This document shows positions 44,837-53,976 of a stretch of DNA of 64,000 nt, in pieces. The notes under the pieces were generated by a model. The model made no database searches, was not told the origin of the DNA, and saw nothing but the letters and a program-made list of their open reading frames with translations. Made by a program: the position numbers and the translations under genes. The stretch comes from Leptotrichia sp. oral taxon 847 (GTDB taxonomy: Bacteria; Fusobacteriota; Fusobacteriia; Fusobacteriales; Leptotrichiaceae). Position 1 is the stretch's first letter; every line of letters starts with the position of its first letter. The DNA lies in assembly GCF_001553645.1 (NCBI RefSeq), contig NZ_CP014231.1, forward strand, positions 868,001 through 932,000, read 5' to 3'.

Positions 44837-47423
44837 TTTTCTCACCTTTTCCAAAATCCTTATCCCTCAAACTCTCTTTCACTTCCTGCTCCAACTTCTT
44901 CAAAGCCGTCTGATAAATATAGGAAGTTCCAATCAAAATAGCTCCCATACTAAAGTAAGCAATCAACTTATAGGAATTATCAAATCGTAAGAAATCCCAT
45001 AAAAAACTTTTTGCCACAAAAAATATTCCTATTCCAAGCCCAATTCTTCTAACATTCCTATTCGGCACTCTAAATCCTTTCCAGACTAAATATCCACATA
45101 ATAGCAATCCAACTATATCCAAAGCCAATCCAGCTCCTAAAAATAGCATATTTGACTGTTCGTATATTCGTAAAATAATATTTGCTACAAAAAGAAAATA
45201 TATTGATTCTCCGAGTATCCACAATGGTTTTTTCTCTTTTTCCCTGAAAAAGCATAAATGAATATCATTTTTTGCGACCATAAATAAATATATATTTACA
45301 AAAACTAGCAAAATTAGATATATCTGAAAGTTTATTGGCGGATATCTTGAATACAAATTTTCTTCTACCCATTCTCCGCTTCCAAGAATATATTTTACAC
45401 AATTAAACATATTTATAAATAACAAATAAATTATTTCAATTATTACTAAAAATTTCAAGCTAAAACTATCCTGTAATTTCTTTACTCTATACGTTACTGT
45501 TCTTAAAACAAACAGTGAAACTAATATACAAAATAATGCATCTTTACCATAATTTATCGCTTCGAATGAAGTGACAATATTAAAAACAACTTTATTTACA
45601 AAAAATATTGAATATGTAAAAATCAGATATTTAAATATTCCATTTAAAATCCTAACTTCTGTCTTGTAACTTTTTTGTTTTATCAAAAAGTAAAGCACAA
45701 ATGAAAAAGATATTATCATCAAATCCTGAATATACACAAGTAAATATTTTTCTTCCCGCACAATCAAATTACTTACCAGCGAAACTAGATAAATCGCAAT
45801 TGTCCCATATCGCATTTCTTTATTTTTATATTTTCTATAAAAGAAATATAATAGTGCAGTTTCAGCACCCCACGCAACCACAACAAATTTTTCTGGCACA
45901 ATTAACGGGATAATTAGGATAAAACTTCCTAATGCAACGATATAAAAGATTTTTGCAACTTTGTTGTCCTTGAGCCTGTCGCCAAAAAATCCGTAAATTA
46001 TTCCGACTGTTGCAACTAATACCGCTTTTAGCCAACTTGGCGTTGTCTTGTCAAATAGGCTGTAAATCAATGAAAATTTTATAATCAGATTTAAACTTAG
46101 AAATATATAGTCGATTATGTTGCTTTGACGATTTTCTTTTTTGTGAGAATTTAGGAAAATGAAACTGTATGCTGTTGTGAAGATTACGATGTAGAAAAAT
46201 GCCGTAATCTTGTCGTGAATGCTGTGATTTAAGTAATAAATCAGCCCAGTCATATTCACTACACCCGTAACAAATCCAAAAATCTTGCTGTATATCCAGT
46301 CCTTTTTCCAAGAAACTCCAAGCACAATTCCCTGCAAAATCAAAGAATATGCCAAAACATAATAAATCTGGACATTGCTCCTATTCACCCAAATATACGC
46401 TCCGTAAGGCAAATATCCACCAATCAGCGACAATACTCCAATTATCTGGCTATCATATCGCAATGAAAGAATCACAACCAGCCCTGTCAGTATTACCGAT
46501 ATAAAAAGTCCCGCTGTCATTGAATAAAGTTTGAGATATAACGTAGAAAGAAGCGTAGTCAAATAAAGAATACCAATTCCACCGCCAATCAGCCCAACTG
46601 CAAAATGCTTCTTATTTTTCTGATAAAATTTTTCTCCAGCAAAAAGAAAAAACATCCCAAGCAAATACGAAGCCGAACTTTTTACATAATTATTTGCCAG
46701 AATTTTTGCAAACTGTGTCCGAAATACTAAAAAAACTCCCAAAAAGATTGATATTATCCCTAAAAAGTTAAAACCCTTCAAACCAATAAGTTTTTCAAAT
46801 ACAAATCTTTTTTTCTCTCTTTCAAAAAGAAATTCCCCTTCCTTCAAAGTCGTTTCTTCTTTTATCTTATTATGAAACACCGAAGATTCCTCTTGAAGAA
46901 ATACCTTATTTTCAAAAGTTTTCCTATTACTTTTTTCTAAAAAATTACCAATTTTTCCATTAATTTTTTTGAGTTCATCTCTTAAAGAATCAGCTTCATC
47001 TGAAAATTCACAAGAAAGATTTCTTTCCAGCATTTTGACTTTTCTCTTCATTTCCTCTGCATAATTAGAAAGCCTTCTAGTCACTCCACTTTCCAATTCC
47101 ACATTCATCTTCTCAGCCAAAATATTCTGAAACTTATCAATCTCACCATTTCTCCTAACCTTTTTAGCTTCCTTCAATTCTTCAATCAGCACTGCATTAC
47201 TATTTTTAAGTCTTCCAATTTCCTCTTCCCTAATTTTCACCTTTTCATGAAATGCTTTCAAATCCTTTGCCAGCCTTTCATTATCTTCCAAAAGTTTCTT
47301 TTCCCTGCTTATTCCATCCTCATTTTTTATATTTTCAATTATTGATTCTATCTCCGAATTTAATTTCCCAATTTCCTTATACTTATTCTCAAGATTCTCT
47401 AATTCTTTTAGCTTGTCAATCAT
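44820..47423 (-). CDS. DUF2339-type multi-spanning membrane protein
   Basis: An 867-residue protein. The N-terminal part of about 200 residues is a coiled coil rich in Glu and Lys. About 20 or more TM helices then run from about residue 215 to 845, and a short charged tail follows. This is the DUF2339 architecture. LSLRYDSQIIGVLSLIGGYL and WGAETALLYFFYRKYKN are typical. Function in the family is unknown. It is the first gene of the cluster with DUF3999, LemA and DUF2207, directly downstream of the MITE-like element at 47453-47541. Confidence 0.85.
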   Translation of the reverse strand: MIDKLKELENLENKYKEIGKLNSEIESIIENIKNEDGISREKKLLEDNERLAKDLKAFHEKVKIREEEIGRLKNSNAVLIEELKEAKKVRRNGEIDKFQNILAEKMNVELESGVTRRLSNYAEEMKRKVKMLERNLSCEFSDEADSLRDELKKINGKIGNFLEKSNRKTFENKVFLQEESSVFHNKIKEETTLKEGEFLFEREKKRFVFEKLIGLKGFNFLGIISIFLGVFLVFRTQFAKILANNYVKSSASYLLGMFFLFAGEKFYQKNKKHFAVGLIGGGIGILYLTTLLSTLYLKLYSMTAGLFISVILTGLVVILSLRYDSQIIGVLSLIGGYLPYGAYIWVNRSNVQIYYVLAYSLILQGIVLGVSWKKDWIYSKIFGFVTGVVNMTGLIYYLNHSIHDKITAFFYIVIFTTAYSFIFLNSHKKENRQSNIIDYIFLSLNLIIKFSLIYSLFDKTTPSWLKAVLVATVGIIYGFFGDRLKDNKVAKIFYIVALGSFILIIPLIVPEKFVVVAWGAETALLYFFYRKYKNKEMRYGTIAIYLVSLVSNLIVREEKYLLVYIQDLMIISFSFVLYFLIKQKSYKTEVRILNGIFKYLIFTYSIFFVNKVVFNIVTSFEAINYGKDALFCILVSLFVLRTVTYRVKKLQDSFSLKFLVIIEIIYLLFINMFNCVKYILGSGEWVEENLYSRYPPINFQIYLILLVFVNIYLFMVAKNDIHLCFFREKEKKPLWILGESIYFLFVANIILRIYEQSNMLFLGAGLALDIVGLLLCGYLVWKGFRVPNRNVRRIGLGIGIFFVAKSFLWDFLRFDNSYKLIAYFSMGAILIGTSYIYQTALKKLEQEVKESLRDKDFGKGEKNEENK

Positions 47424-47452
47424 TGTAAAACCACCTCAAAAGTTTCAAAATA

Positions 47453-47541
47453 GAGAGTGTCCAAAATTTTGTATGAATCTCTAGACAAATCCAGTAACAT
47501 AAGGATTTTTTATTTTATTCACACAAAAAATTTACACTCTC
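47453..47541. mobile_element. 89-base MITE-like element with IS256-type ends
   Basis: GAGAGTGTCCAAAATTTTGT at the left end and the reverse complement of the right end, GAGAGTGTAAATTTTTTGTG, form terminal inverted repeats of about 25 bases with a few mismatches. The GAGAGTGTnnAAA terminus resembles IS256-family ends. The 40-base centre has no coding capacity, so the element would need a transposase elsewhere. Flanking bases show no exact target duplication. Confidence 0.6.
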
Positions 47542-47590
47542 TCCAAATTTAGTTAATGGAACTAATTTTATTAGAATTTTCAATGTTTTT

Positions 47591-48427
47591 TTACAAGTTC
47601 TTCAAATACTCAGAAAGCGAAGTCGCTCTACGTCCCAATACTTTTTCAATATCACAAGAAATCCCCGATTGCTCACCTTTATCAATTGCAGTATAAGTCG
47701 AAACCCAAGAATCATATTCCCATTGTTCAGCTTTCCAGATTTTACGGCTTTCATAAGCTTCTTCCACAGTTTCATTAGTATACTTAATTTCTTTGCCAAA
47801 ATGTTCACTCACAATTTTTCCAATTTCATTCATTGTCAATTCCTCAGGCCCTGTCATATTCAAAGTCTGATTTTCCCATTTTTCTGGATTTTCCAAAATT
47901 TTTGCAACAACTTCTGAAACATCTGAACGCACTACAACAAAAACTTTCCCATTCCCAGCAGGCCCTTTTATTTCTCCATATTCTCTACACATATCCACAA
48001 AGAAATCTGCATAAAAATTATCTCTCAAAAATGTATATTTAAACCCATTTTCTTTAATATACTCTTCGGTAGCATAATGATCTCTTCCCAATGTAAACAC
48101 AGAATTTTTTGAAGCATTGTAAAACGAAAGATACACAATGTGCGAAACTTTTGCCATTTTAGCCGCATCAATAAAATCCTTATGTTGTTGAACTCGATTA
48201 GGATTTTCCGAACCCGACACCATAAAAAGTACATCAATTCCCTCTAGCGATTTCACAGTATCTTCTGATTTATCATAACTCGACTTAAAAACATCAGAAA
48301 ATCCCATTTTTTCAGCCTTTTCCTTATTTCTAGCCAAGTTTCTCACTTCTATTCCATTTTTCTTACATAATTTTGAAACAATTCCACCTAAGTGTCCTGT
48401 CACTCCAGTTACCGCTATTTTAGCCAT
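47591..48427 (-). CDS. NmrA/QorB-type NAD(P)-binding oxidoreductase
   Basis: A 278-residue atypical short-chain dehydrogenase. The N-terminal IAVTGVTGHLGGIVSKLC is the GxxGxxG dinucleotide motif, followed by VRNLARNKEKAEKMG, which suggests NADP preference. FMVSGSENPNRVQQHKDFIDAA and YLSFYNAS resemble the NAD(P)H:quinone oxidoreductase QorB and NmrA groups. The full catalytic Tyr-x-x-x-Lys triad is not obvious, as usual for this group. It stands alone between the restriction system and the DUF2339 cluster. Confidence 0.88.
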   Translation of the reverse strand: MAKIAVTGVTGHLGGIVSKLCKKNGIEVRNLARNKEKAEKMGFSDVFKSSYDKSEDTVKSLEGIDVLFMVSGSENPNRVQQHKDFIDAAKMAKVSHIVYLSFYNASKNSVFTLGRDHYATEEYIKENGFKYTFLRDNFYADFFVDMCREYGEIKGPAGNGKVFVVVRSDVSEVVAKILENPEKWENQTLNMTGPEELTMNEIGKIVSEHFGKEIKYTNETVEEAYESRKIWKAEQWEYDSWVSTYTAIDKGEQSGISCDIEKVLGRRATSLSEYLKNL

Positions 48428-48471
48428 TTTAATATTACCTCTTATCTTTTTTTGTTTTTATTCTTTTTATT

Positions 48472-49428
48472 TTACATTTTCCATTTAGAATCTATTGAAA
48501 TTATTGAAGTTGGCATTCCTACAATTTGAATATCAAATTTTAAACTTGTTTCCACTTTAGAAGAAGCATTATGTATTCTAAATGTAAATTGCCAACCATT
48601 ATTTAAATACAGTTCCAAAGTATTTAGACTACCTGGTTTAAAATCCAGACTAACTATTCTATTCGGTAAAAGAACAATCGGTATTTCTATTTTTCTTTTT
48701 TTATGTACCCCTTCTTGATTTAATGTACCATATAAGTTATAACTTTGCACTCTTGTAATTCTTTTAGTATCGATACTAATAACTTTATAAAAATCAAACT
48801 TTCCTAATAAGTATTTTAACATATTTTCTAATAATCCAATTTCTTCTTTATTTTGTTTTAAAATTTCTATTTTAAAAGCTTCCAACAATGGAAAATATAC
48901 ATTCTTATCTTTATTTAGTATTTCTTTCCAAAGAGTTTTCTTTCTTTTTTCTTCTTCTAAAAAATCAAAAATTGGTTTCACTTTTTTCCAGTATTCTTCT
49001 GAACAAGAAATATTGTACCATTTTTTTCCAAAATCTAATTTTTTAGATAATCTGCTGTGCTTTACAGCAAAATGATTATGTTTTAAACTTAACCCTATTT
49101 CCCAATTAATATTTTCTCTCATAATTATTATATCCCTTACATCCCCTTTTTTTCCGTTATCATCAGCTTGAATTTTTAGATTCAATGTATCATTATTTTT
49201 TTCAAGAATTAATGGTTCTAAATCTAAAACAGTATTTACTCCTGTTAAAGCACTTAACTTATATATTTCTTTTTCTTCTTCTGATAAAGTTTCCCAAGCT
49301 TTTTCAGAAGCTGAAAAACTACTATTCTTCTCAATCCAAACTTCCCTAATTTTAGATATTTCATCAAATAAAACATTTAAAAATATATATTCATATGCTC
49401 TTCCCTGATTATTGCTTTTACTACTCAT
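48472..49428 (-). CDS. HaeIII-family type II restriction endonuclease (predicted GGCC)
   Basis: A 318-residue nuclease whose start ([20 protein letters not shown]) and core ([11 protein letters not shown] and [22 protein letters not shown]) match the HaeIII restriction endonuclease family. Asp96, Asp99, Glu110 and Lys116 are candidate metal-site residues. It would cut unmethylated GGCC. It overlaps the 3' end of the methyltransferase gene by 8 bases, so translation is coupled and the methylase is read first. The specificity is inferred from homology of both partners. Confidence 0.9.
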   Translation of the reverse strand: MSSKSNNQGRAYEYIFLNVLFDEISKIREVWIEKNSSFSASEKAWETLSEEEKEIYKLSALTGVNTVLDLEPLILEKNNDTLNLKIQADDNGKKGDVRDIIIMRENINWEIGLSLKHNHFAVKHSRLSKKLDFGKKWYNISCSEEYWKKVKPIFDFLEEEKRKKTLWKEILNKDKNVYFPLLEAFKIEILKQNKEEIGLLENMLKYLLGKFDFYKVISIDTKRITRVQSYNLYGTLNQEGVHKKRKIEIPIVLLPNRIVSLDFKPGSLNTLELYLNNGWQFTFRIHNASSKVETSLKFDIQIVGMPTSIISIDSKWKM

Positions 49429-50428
49429 TAATTTTACTTCTCTCTTTCTTTTCCAATGCTTCTCTTATCTTTTTAGCAATTTCATAAGCAAGATTAATAG
49501 GTACAGCATTTCCAATCATTTTATAACCATCATTTATATTATCATAATAAAATAAAAAATCATCTGGAAATCCTTGTATCCTAGCACACTCTCTAACTGT
49601 CAATCTTCTATACAAGTGTTCGTAGCCTTTAGCAAAAATATTTTTATCTTTCTCTATTTTAGGCATTACAGGTGCTTGTGGATGTAATTGACATTGTCTT
49701 CCGGAAGCTTGAACAGTAAAAGCTTGTTCATCCCATTGCCGCACCCTATTTCTACTCATAAAAATTGTAGAATATGATCCTAAATAATATTCATGATTAG
49801 GATAAATACATTTTTCCTTATTTGCTTTATTTTTTTCCAAGGCTTTTATTGGAGTTTCTTTTAAATCATATATTACATCCTTTAAAGTCAATTTAAAATC
49901 ATAAGGTTTCGGAAATTCAAAATTTACTTCTAATTCCTTTTTGAATCCAATATAAAAAACCCTTTTTCTATCCTGTGCCACCCCATAATCACTAGCATTT
50001 ACTTGAAATATTTGAACATTATATCCTATTTTTTCAAATTTTCCTATTATTTCCTTAACTGCTTTATTATGCCTTTTTGCCATCATTCCACTTACATTTT
50101 CTGCTAAAAAAAATAATGGCTTTTTATCTTTTAAAATTCGTATATATTCGTAAAACAGTTTTCCTCTAGGGTCATCAATTCCTCTTAATGAACCTCCTAC
50201 ACTCCAAGATTGACAAGGCGGTCCTCCTATAATTCCTTCTATATTGCTAGGAAATTCATCTAAAGAAACTTTTGCAATATCTTTTTTTATCAAATGTGCT
50301 TTATGATTTTTTTCGTATGTCTCCCATATTGTCTTATCGTACTCATTAGCTACTAAAATATCAAATCCTGCTTTTTCAAATCCTAAATCTAAACCTCCAG
50401 CTCCTGAAAAAAGGCTTATCAAATTCAT
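49421..50428 (-). CDS. HaeIII-type cytosine-5 DNA methyltransferase (predicted GGCC)
   Basis: A 335-residue C5 methyltransferase. Motif I is [12 protein letters not shown], motif IV is GGPPCQSWS with catalytic Cys72, motif VI is LAENVSG, motif VIII is [11 protein letters not shown], and motifs IX-X are [14 protein letters not shown] and [13 protein letters not shown]. The target region [14 protein letters not shown] with [17 protein letters not shown] closely matches M.HaeIII as I remember it, so GGCC methylation is predicted. It protects DNA from the nuclease encoded just downstream. The pair is flanked by housekeeping genes (leuS and an oxidoreductase), suggesting insertion. Confidence 0.95.
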   Translation of the reverse strand: MNLISLFSGAGGLDLGFEKAGFDILVANEYDKTIWETYEKNHKAHLIKKDIAKVSLDEFPSNIEGIIGGPPCQSWSVGGSLRGIDDPRGKLFYEYIRILKDKKPLFFLAENVSGMMAKRHNKAVKEIIGKFEKIGYNVQIFQVNASDYGVAQDRKRVFYIGFKKELEVNFEFPKPYDFKLTLKDVIYDLKETPIKALEKNKANKEKCIYPNHEYYLGSYSTIFMSRNRVRQWDEQAFTVQASGRQCQLHPQAPVMPKIEKDKNIFAKGYEHLYRRLTVRECARIQGFPDDFLFYYDNINDGYKMIGNAVPINLAYEIAKKIREALEKKERSKINE

Positions 50429-50520
50429 TTTTTATTTTCTTCCTCCCTTTTATTTTTCACTATAAAAAACCTTTAACCTCCCCAATATTTCAAACTCCCC
50501 CTTCTATTTAAAAATATATT

Positions 50521-53199
50521 CTACCCTTTCACAACAACATTAACCAATTTATTAGGTACAACAATCACTTTCACAATTTCTTTCCCGTCAATAAATTTCT
50601 TAGCCTTTTCTGATTCCAGCGCAAGTTTTTCAGCATCATCTTTTGAAATACCAATTTGAGCTGACACCATGTCTCTTACTTTTCCGTTTACTTGGATTAC
50701 CAAATTGAAAGTATGGTCTTTTGTCAATTCTTCGTCATATTTTGGCCATTCTTCTTCAAAAGTAAATGTTTTATTTCCTAAATAAGCCCACAATTCATCA
50801 GCTACATGCGGTGCAAACGGCGCAATTAACAAGATTGTTTTTTCCAATACTTCACGCCAGATTTTTTTACTTTCTGAAGAAATATTGTCTTTATCAATCA
50901 CTTCTTGCTTGTAAGTCGTCATATCATTCAATAATTCCATGACAGCTGCAATTGCGGTATTGAAGTGAAAATCATCTTCGATACTTTCTGTAACTTTTTT
51001 CACTGTTTGATGCAATTTCTTTTGAATTTCTTCATCTTTTTGATTTCTCTTTTTCAATTCAACTCCGTAATGATTTTCTGATTTCGCATTGTGGTCAGAA
51101 AATTCTGCAGTTCCAGAAACCAATAAATACAATCTATTTATAAATCTATATGCCCCTGCAAGCCCATTCATGTTCCATTCTAATTCTTTTTCAGGCGGTG
51201 CAGCAAATAATGTAAACACTCTTGAAGAGTCAGCTCCGTATTCTTTCACGATTTCTTCAGGATCTACTCCATTATTTTTCGATTTACTCATTTTTTCTAC
51301 TTTTGTAACTAATTCTTCCCCTGTTTTAATCGAAAACGCTTTCCCGTCTTTAAATTCAGCTTCTCTTGGGAACAAGTATCTTCTCTCATTTTGTGAATAG
51401 AATGAAGGCCCTAAAACCATTCCTTGCGTCAACAATTTTTTAAATGGCTCATTTGTGTCAACGTATCCCAAATCTCTAAGTGATTTGTGGAAAAATCTCG
51501 CATAAAGCAAATGCATTACTGCATGTTCAATTCCACCAATATATTGATTTACAGGTGTCCAAGCATCTGCGTCCGCTTTTTCAAATGGTTTTTCCGCATT
51601 GTGAGAATCCAAATATCTCAAATAGTACCAAGACGAATCAACGAAAGTATCCATCGTATCAGTTTCTCTTCTACCTTTTTTCCCATTCGGCAAAATCACA
51701 TTTTTAAACTCTTCCGAAGTTTCAAGCGGATTCCCTTTCCCATTAAATTCAATATCAGTAGGAAGTTTCACAGGCAAGTTTTCTTCTTCCTCCAAGTAAA
51801 TATTCCCATCTTCATCATAAATCACAGGAATCGGAGTTCCCCAATATCTTTGTCTACTAATCAACCAATCATGAAGTCTATAATTTACCGTTTTCTTACC
51901 AAGTCCAATTTTTTCCAATTTTTCAGTAATTTTCTCTTTTGCTTCATTACTATTTAATCCATTAAATTCTTCTGAGTTTACCAGTATTCCTGGAACTGTT
52001 AAAGCATTTTCCAATTTTTCAACAGAAACTTCTTCTAAATTTCCATTTTTATCAACAGGATTTACAACAATTTTCAAATCCAAGTTATATTTCTTAGCAA
52101 ACTGAAAATCTCTTTCATCGTGTGCAGGTACCGCCATTACAGCTCCTGTCCCGTAATCCATCAATACATAGTTTGCAACCCACAACTGCACTTTTTTACC
52201 ATTTACAGGATTAATCACATAAAGTCCAGAAAATACTCCTTCTTTTTCCTTATCTTCCGCTGTACGAGCGATTTTATCCTCATTTCTCATAGCTTCAACT
52301 TTTTCTCTAATGCTAGGATTTTCCTTTAAAATAACTTCTTCAACCAACGGATGTTCTGGTGCAACAGTTGCATAAGTAACTCCATAAAGCGTATCAGGTC
52401 TTGTTGTAAACACAGAAATTACAACTTCTCCCTTGTCATTCAATTTCAAATGTGAATTTCCATTATTTTCAAATTTATAATCTAAAATAAAGTCAACTTC
52501 AGACCCAGTCGATTTTCCAATCCAGTTTTTTTGCATAGTCAAAACTTGTTCAGTCCAGTGTCCTCTAAGTTCCTCATGTCCTGTAAGCAATTCTTCTGCA
52601 TATTCTGTAATTTTAAAATACCATTGCGACAATTCCTTTTGAATAACATCAGTTTTACTATGTCTCCAGCATTTCCCATCTTCGACTTGCTCATTTGCCA
52701 AAACCGTATTACAGTCAGGACACCAGTTTACAAAAGATTTTTTCTTGTAAACCAATCCTTTTTTATACATTTCAATAAAGAATTTTTGATTCCATTTGTA
52801 ATACTCTGGAGTATAGGTACTAAGTTCTCTATCCCAATCATAAGAAAGACCCATAAGTTTCAACTGTCTTCTCATATTGTCAATATTCGCTTTAGTCCAT
52901 TTCCCAGGATGAGCCCCATGGTCAATCGCCGCATTTTCCGCAGGTAATCCAAAACTATCCCATCCAAATGGATGCAGCACATTAAACCCTTTCATCTTCT
53001 TATATCTAGCAATCGCATCACCAATCGCATAATTTCTCAAATGCCCAACATGCAATTTTCCTGACGGATACGCAAACATCTCAAGCACATAATAATTCTC
53101 TTTACCATCGGCTTTATTTTCAGATTTAAATACATCTTTTTGGGCCCATTTGTCTTGCCATTTTTTCTCAATTTCATTAGGATTATATTCCTTAATCAT
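50521..53199 (-). CDS. leuS: Leucyl-tRNA synthetase
   Basis: An 892-residue class I synthetase. HIGH-type motif PSGKLHVGHLRNY, a CP1 editing domain with TTRPDTLYGVTY and GTGAVMAVPAHDERD, a zinc-like WCPDCNTVLANEQV segment, DTFVDSSWYYLRY, KMSKSKNNGVDP (KMSKS), and a C-terminal IQVNGKVRD domain. The length is as expected for bacterial LeuRS. It charges tRNA-Leu; a tRNA-Leu(UAA) gene is at 61431. It separates the HaeIII-type pair from the ATPase/nuclease pair. Confidence 0.98.
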   Translation of the reverse strand: MIKEYNPNEIEKKWQDKWAQKDVFKSENKADGKENYYVLEMFAYPSGKLHVGHLRNYAIGDAIARYKKMKGFNVLHPFGWDSFGLPAENAAIDHGAHPGKWTKANIDNMRRQLKLMGLSYDWDRELSTYTPEYYKWNQKFFIEMYKKGLVYKKKSFVNWCPDCNTVLANEQVEDGKCWRHSKTDVIQKELSQWYFKITEYAEELLTGHEELRGHWTEQVLTMQKNWIGKSTGSEVDFILDYKFENNGNSHLKLNDKGEVVISVFTTRPDTLYGVTYATVAPEHPLVEEVILKENPSIREKVEAMRNEDKIARTAEDKEKEGVFSGLYVINPVNGKKVQLWVANYVLMDYGTGAVMAVPAHDERDFQFAKKYNLDLKIVVNPVDKNGNLEEVSVEKLENALTVPGILVNSEEFNGLNSNEAKEKITEKLEKIGLGKKTVNYRLHDWLISRQRYWGTPIPVIYDEDGNIYLEEEENLPVKLPTDIEFNGKGNPLETSEEFKNVILPNGKKGRRETDTMDTFVDSSWYYLRYLDSHNAEKPFEKADADAWTPVNQYIGGIEHAVMHLLYARFFHKSLRDLGYVDTNEPFKKLLTQGMVLGPSFYSQNERRYLFPREAEFKDGKAFSIKTGEELVTKVEKMSKSKNNGVDPEEIVKEYGADSSRVFTLFAAPPEKELEWNMNGLAGAYRFINRLYLLVSGTAEFSDHNAKSENHYGVELKKRNQKDEEIQKKLHQTVKKVTESIEDDFHFNTAIAAVMELLNDMTTYKQEVIDKDNISSESKKIWREVLEKTILLIAPFAPHVADELWAYLGNKTFTFEEEWPKYDEELTKDHTFNLVIQVNGKVRDMVSAQIGISKDDAEKLALESEKAKKFIDGKEIVKVIVVPNKLVNVVVKG

Positions 53200-53310
53200 T
53201 ATTTTTTCTCCTTCATTTTTCAGTATTTATTTTACAACTTTGGTTTTTAGCTTAACTTATAATATCTATTATTTTATCATATTTAATGGATTTTTCAAAA
53301 AGTAATTTGA

Positions 53311-53976
53311 TTAAAAAAACTCTATTTCATCCAATGAACTCTCAAATGTATTTACTTTATTGCACATCTTTTCAAGAATTATACTTCCTTTTTGTGATTT
53401 CAAACCACAATAACGACAAAGATATTTAAAATTCTGATTATTATAAAAAATGTCCTCTTTATTCCTTACTTTTATTTCTTCAACACCTCCACTACTACTC
53501 TTTGATGCAATTAATACAGGAACGTTATAAATTTTTTTAGGAAAGTCAAAATCTAATATTCTTTTTTCCTTTTCTTTTTCATCTCTATAATTTAAATACA
53601 ACATTTCAAATATAAAGTGCAACAACTTTGCTGATGAATAATATTTTTTTACAAGTTTATTATCTATTGTTTTAGATTTTAATTCAATATGAAATAAAAA
53701 ATATTTATCATCTTTTAATCTTTTTACAAATAATACATTATCAACTGAACTAATTTCTTTTTTTAAAAATGGCAATAACCTTTTTAAATTTTCATCAACA
53801 TTATTTATGTCCAAAGTCAATTTCAAGACTTGATATTTGTCTGGATTAAACAAAACTTTTACTTTATGGAGTCCAGTATTTTTTGTTCTTGTATTCTTTT
53901 TTTCTTCTAAATATAATTCTTCTTTTATTATTTCTGAAAATGAATTATCAAAATTATTATTTATAAAATCAAACAT
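53311..53976 (-). CDS. Putative PD-(D/E)XK-type nuclease partner of the AAA ATPase, 221 aa
   Basis: I do not recognise a named family. A beta-rich core contains Asp79 (SSVDNVLFVKRL) and, 18 residues later, Glu98-Leu-Lys100 (FHIELKSK), followed by a helix with KKYYSSAKLLHFIFEML. D-x18-E-x-K on adjacent strands with a following helix is how PD-(D/E)XK nucleases look, so nuclease activity is a testable inference. The C-terminus holds a CRYC pair plus a further Cys, possibly an incomplete zinc site. The ATG directly follows the stop of the ATPase gene, so the two proteins are made together. This suggests an ATPase-effector defence pair. Confidence 0.7.
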   Translation of the reverse strand: MFDFINNNFDNSFSEIIKEELYLEEKKNTRTKNTGLHKVKVLFNPDKYQVLKLTLDINNVDENLKRLLPFLKKEISSVDNVLFVKRLKDDKYFLFHIELKSKTIDNKLVKKYYSSAKLLHFIFEMLYLNYRDEKEKEKRILDFDFPKKIYNVPVLIASKSSSGGVEEIKVRNKEDIFYNNQNFKYLCRYCGLKSQKGSIILEKMCNKVNTFESSLDEIEFF

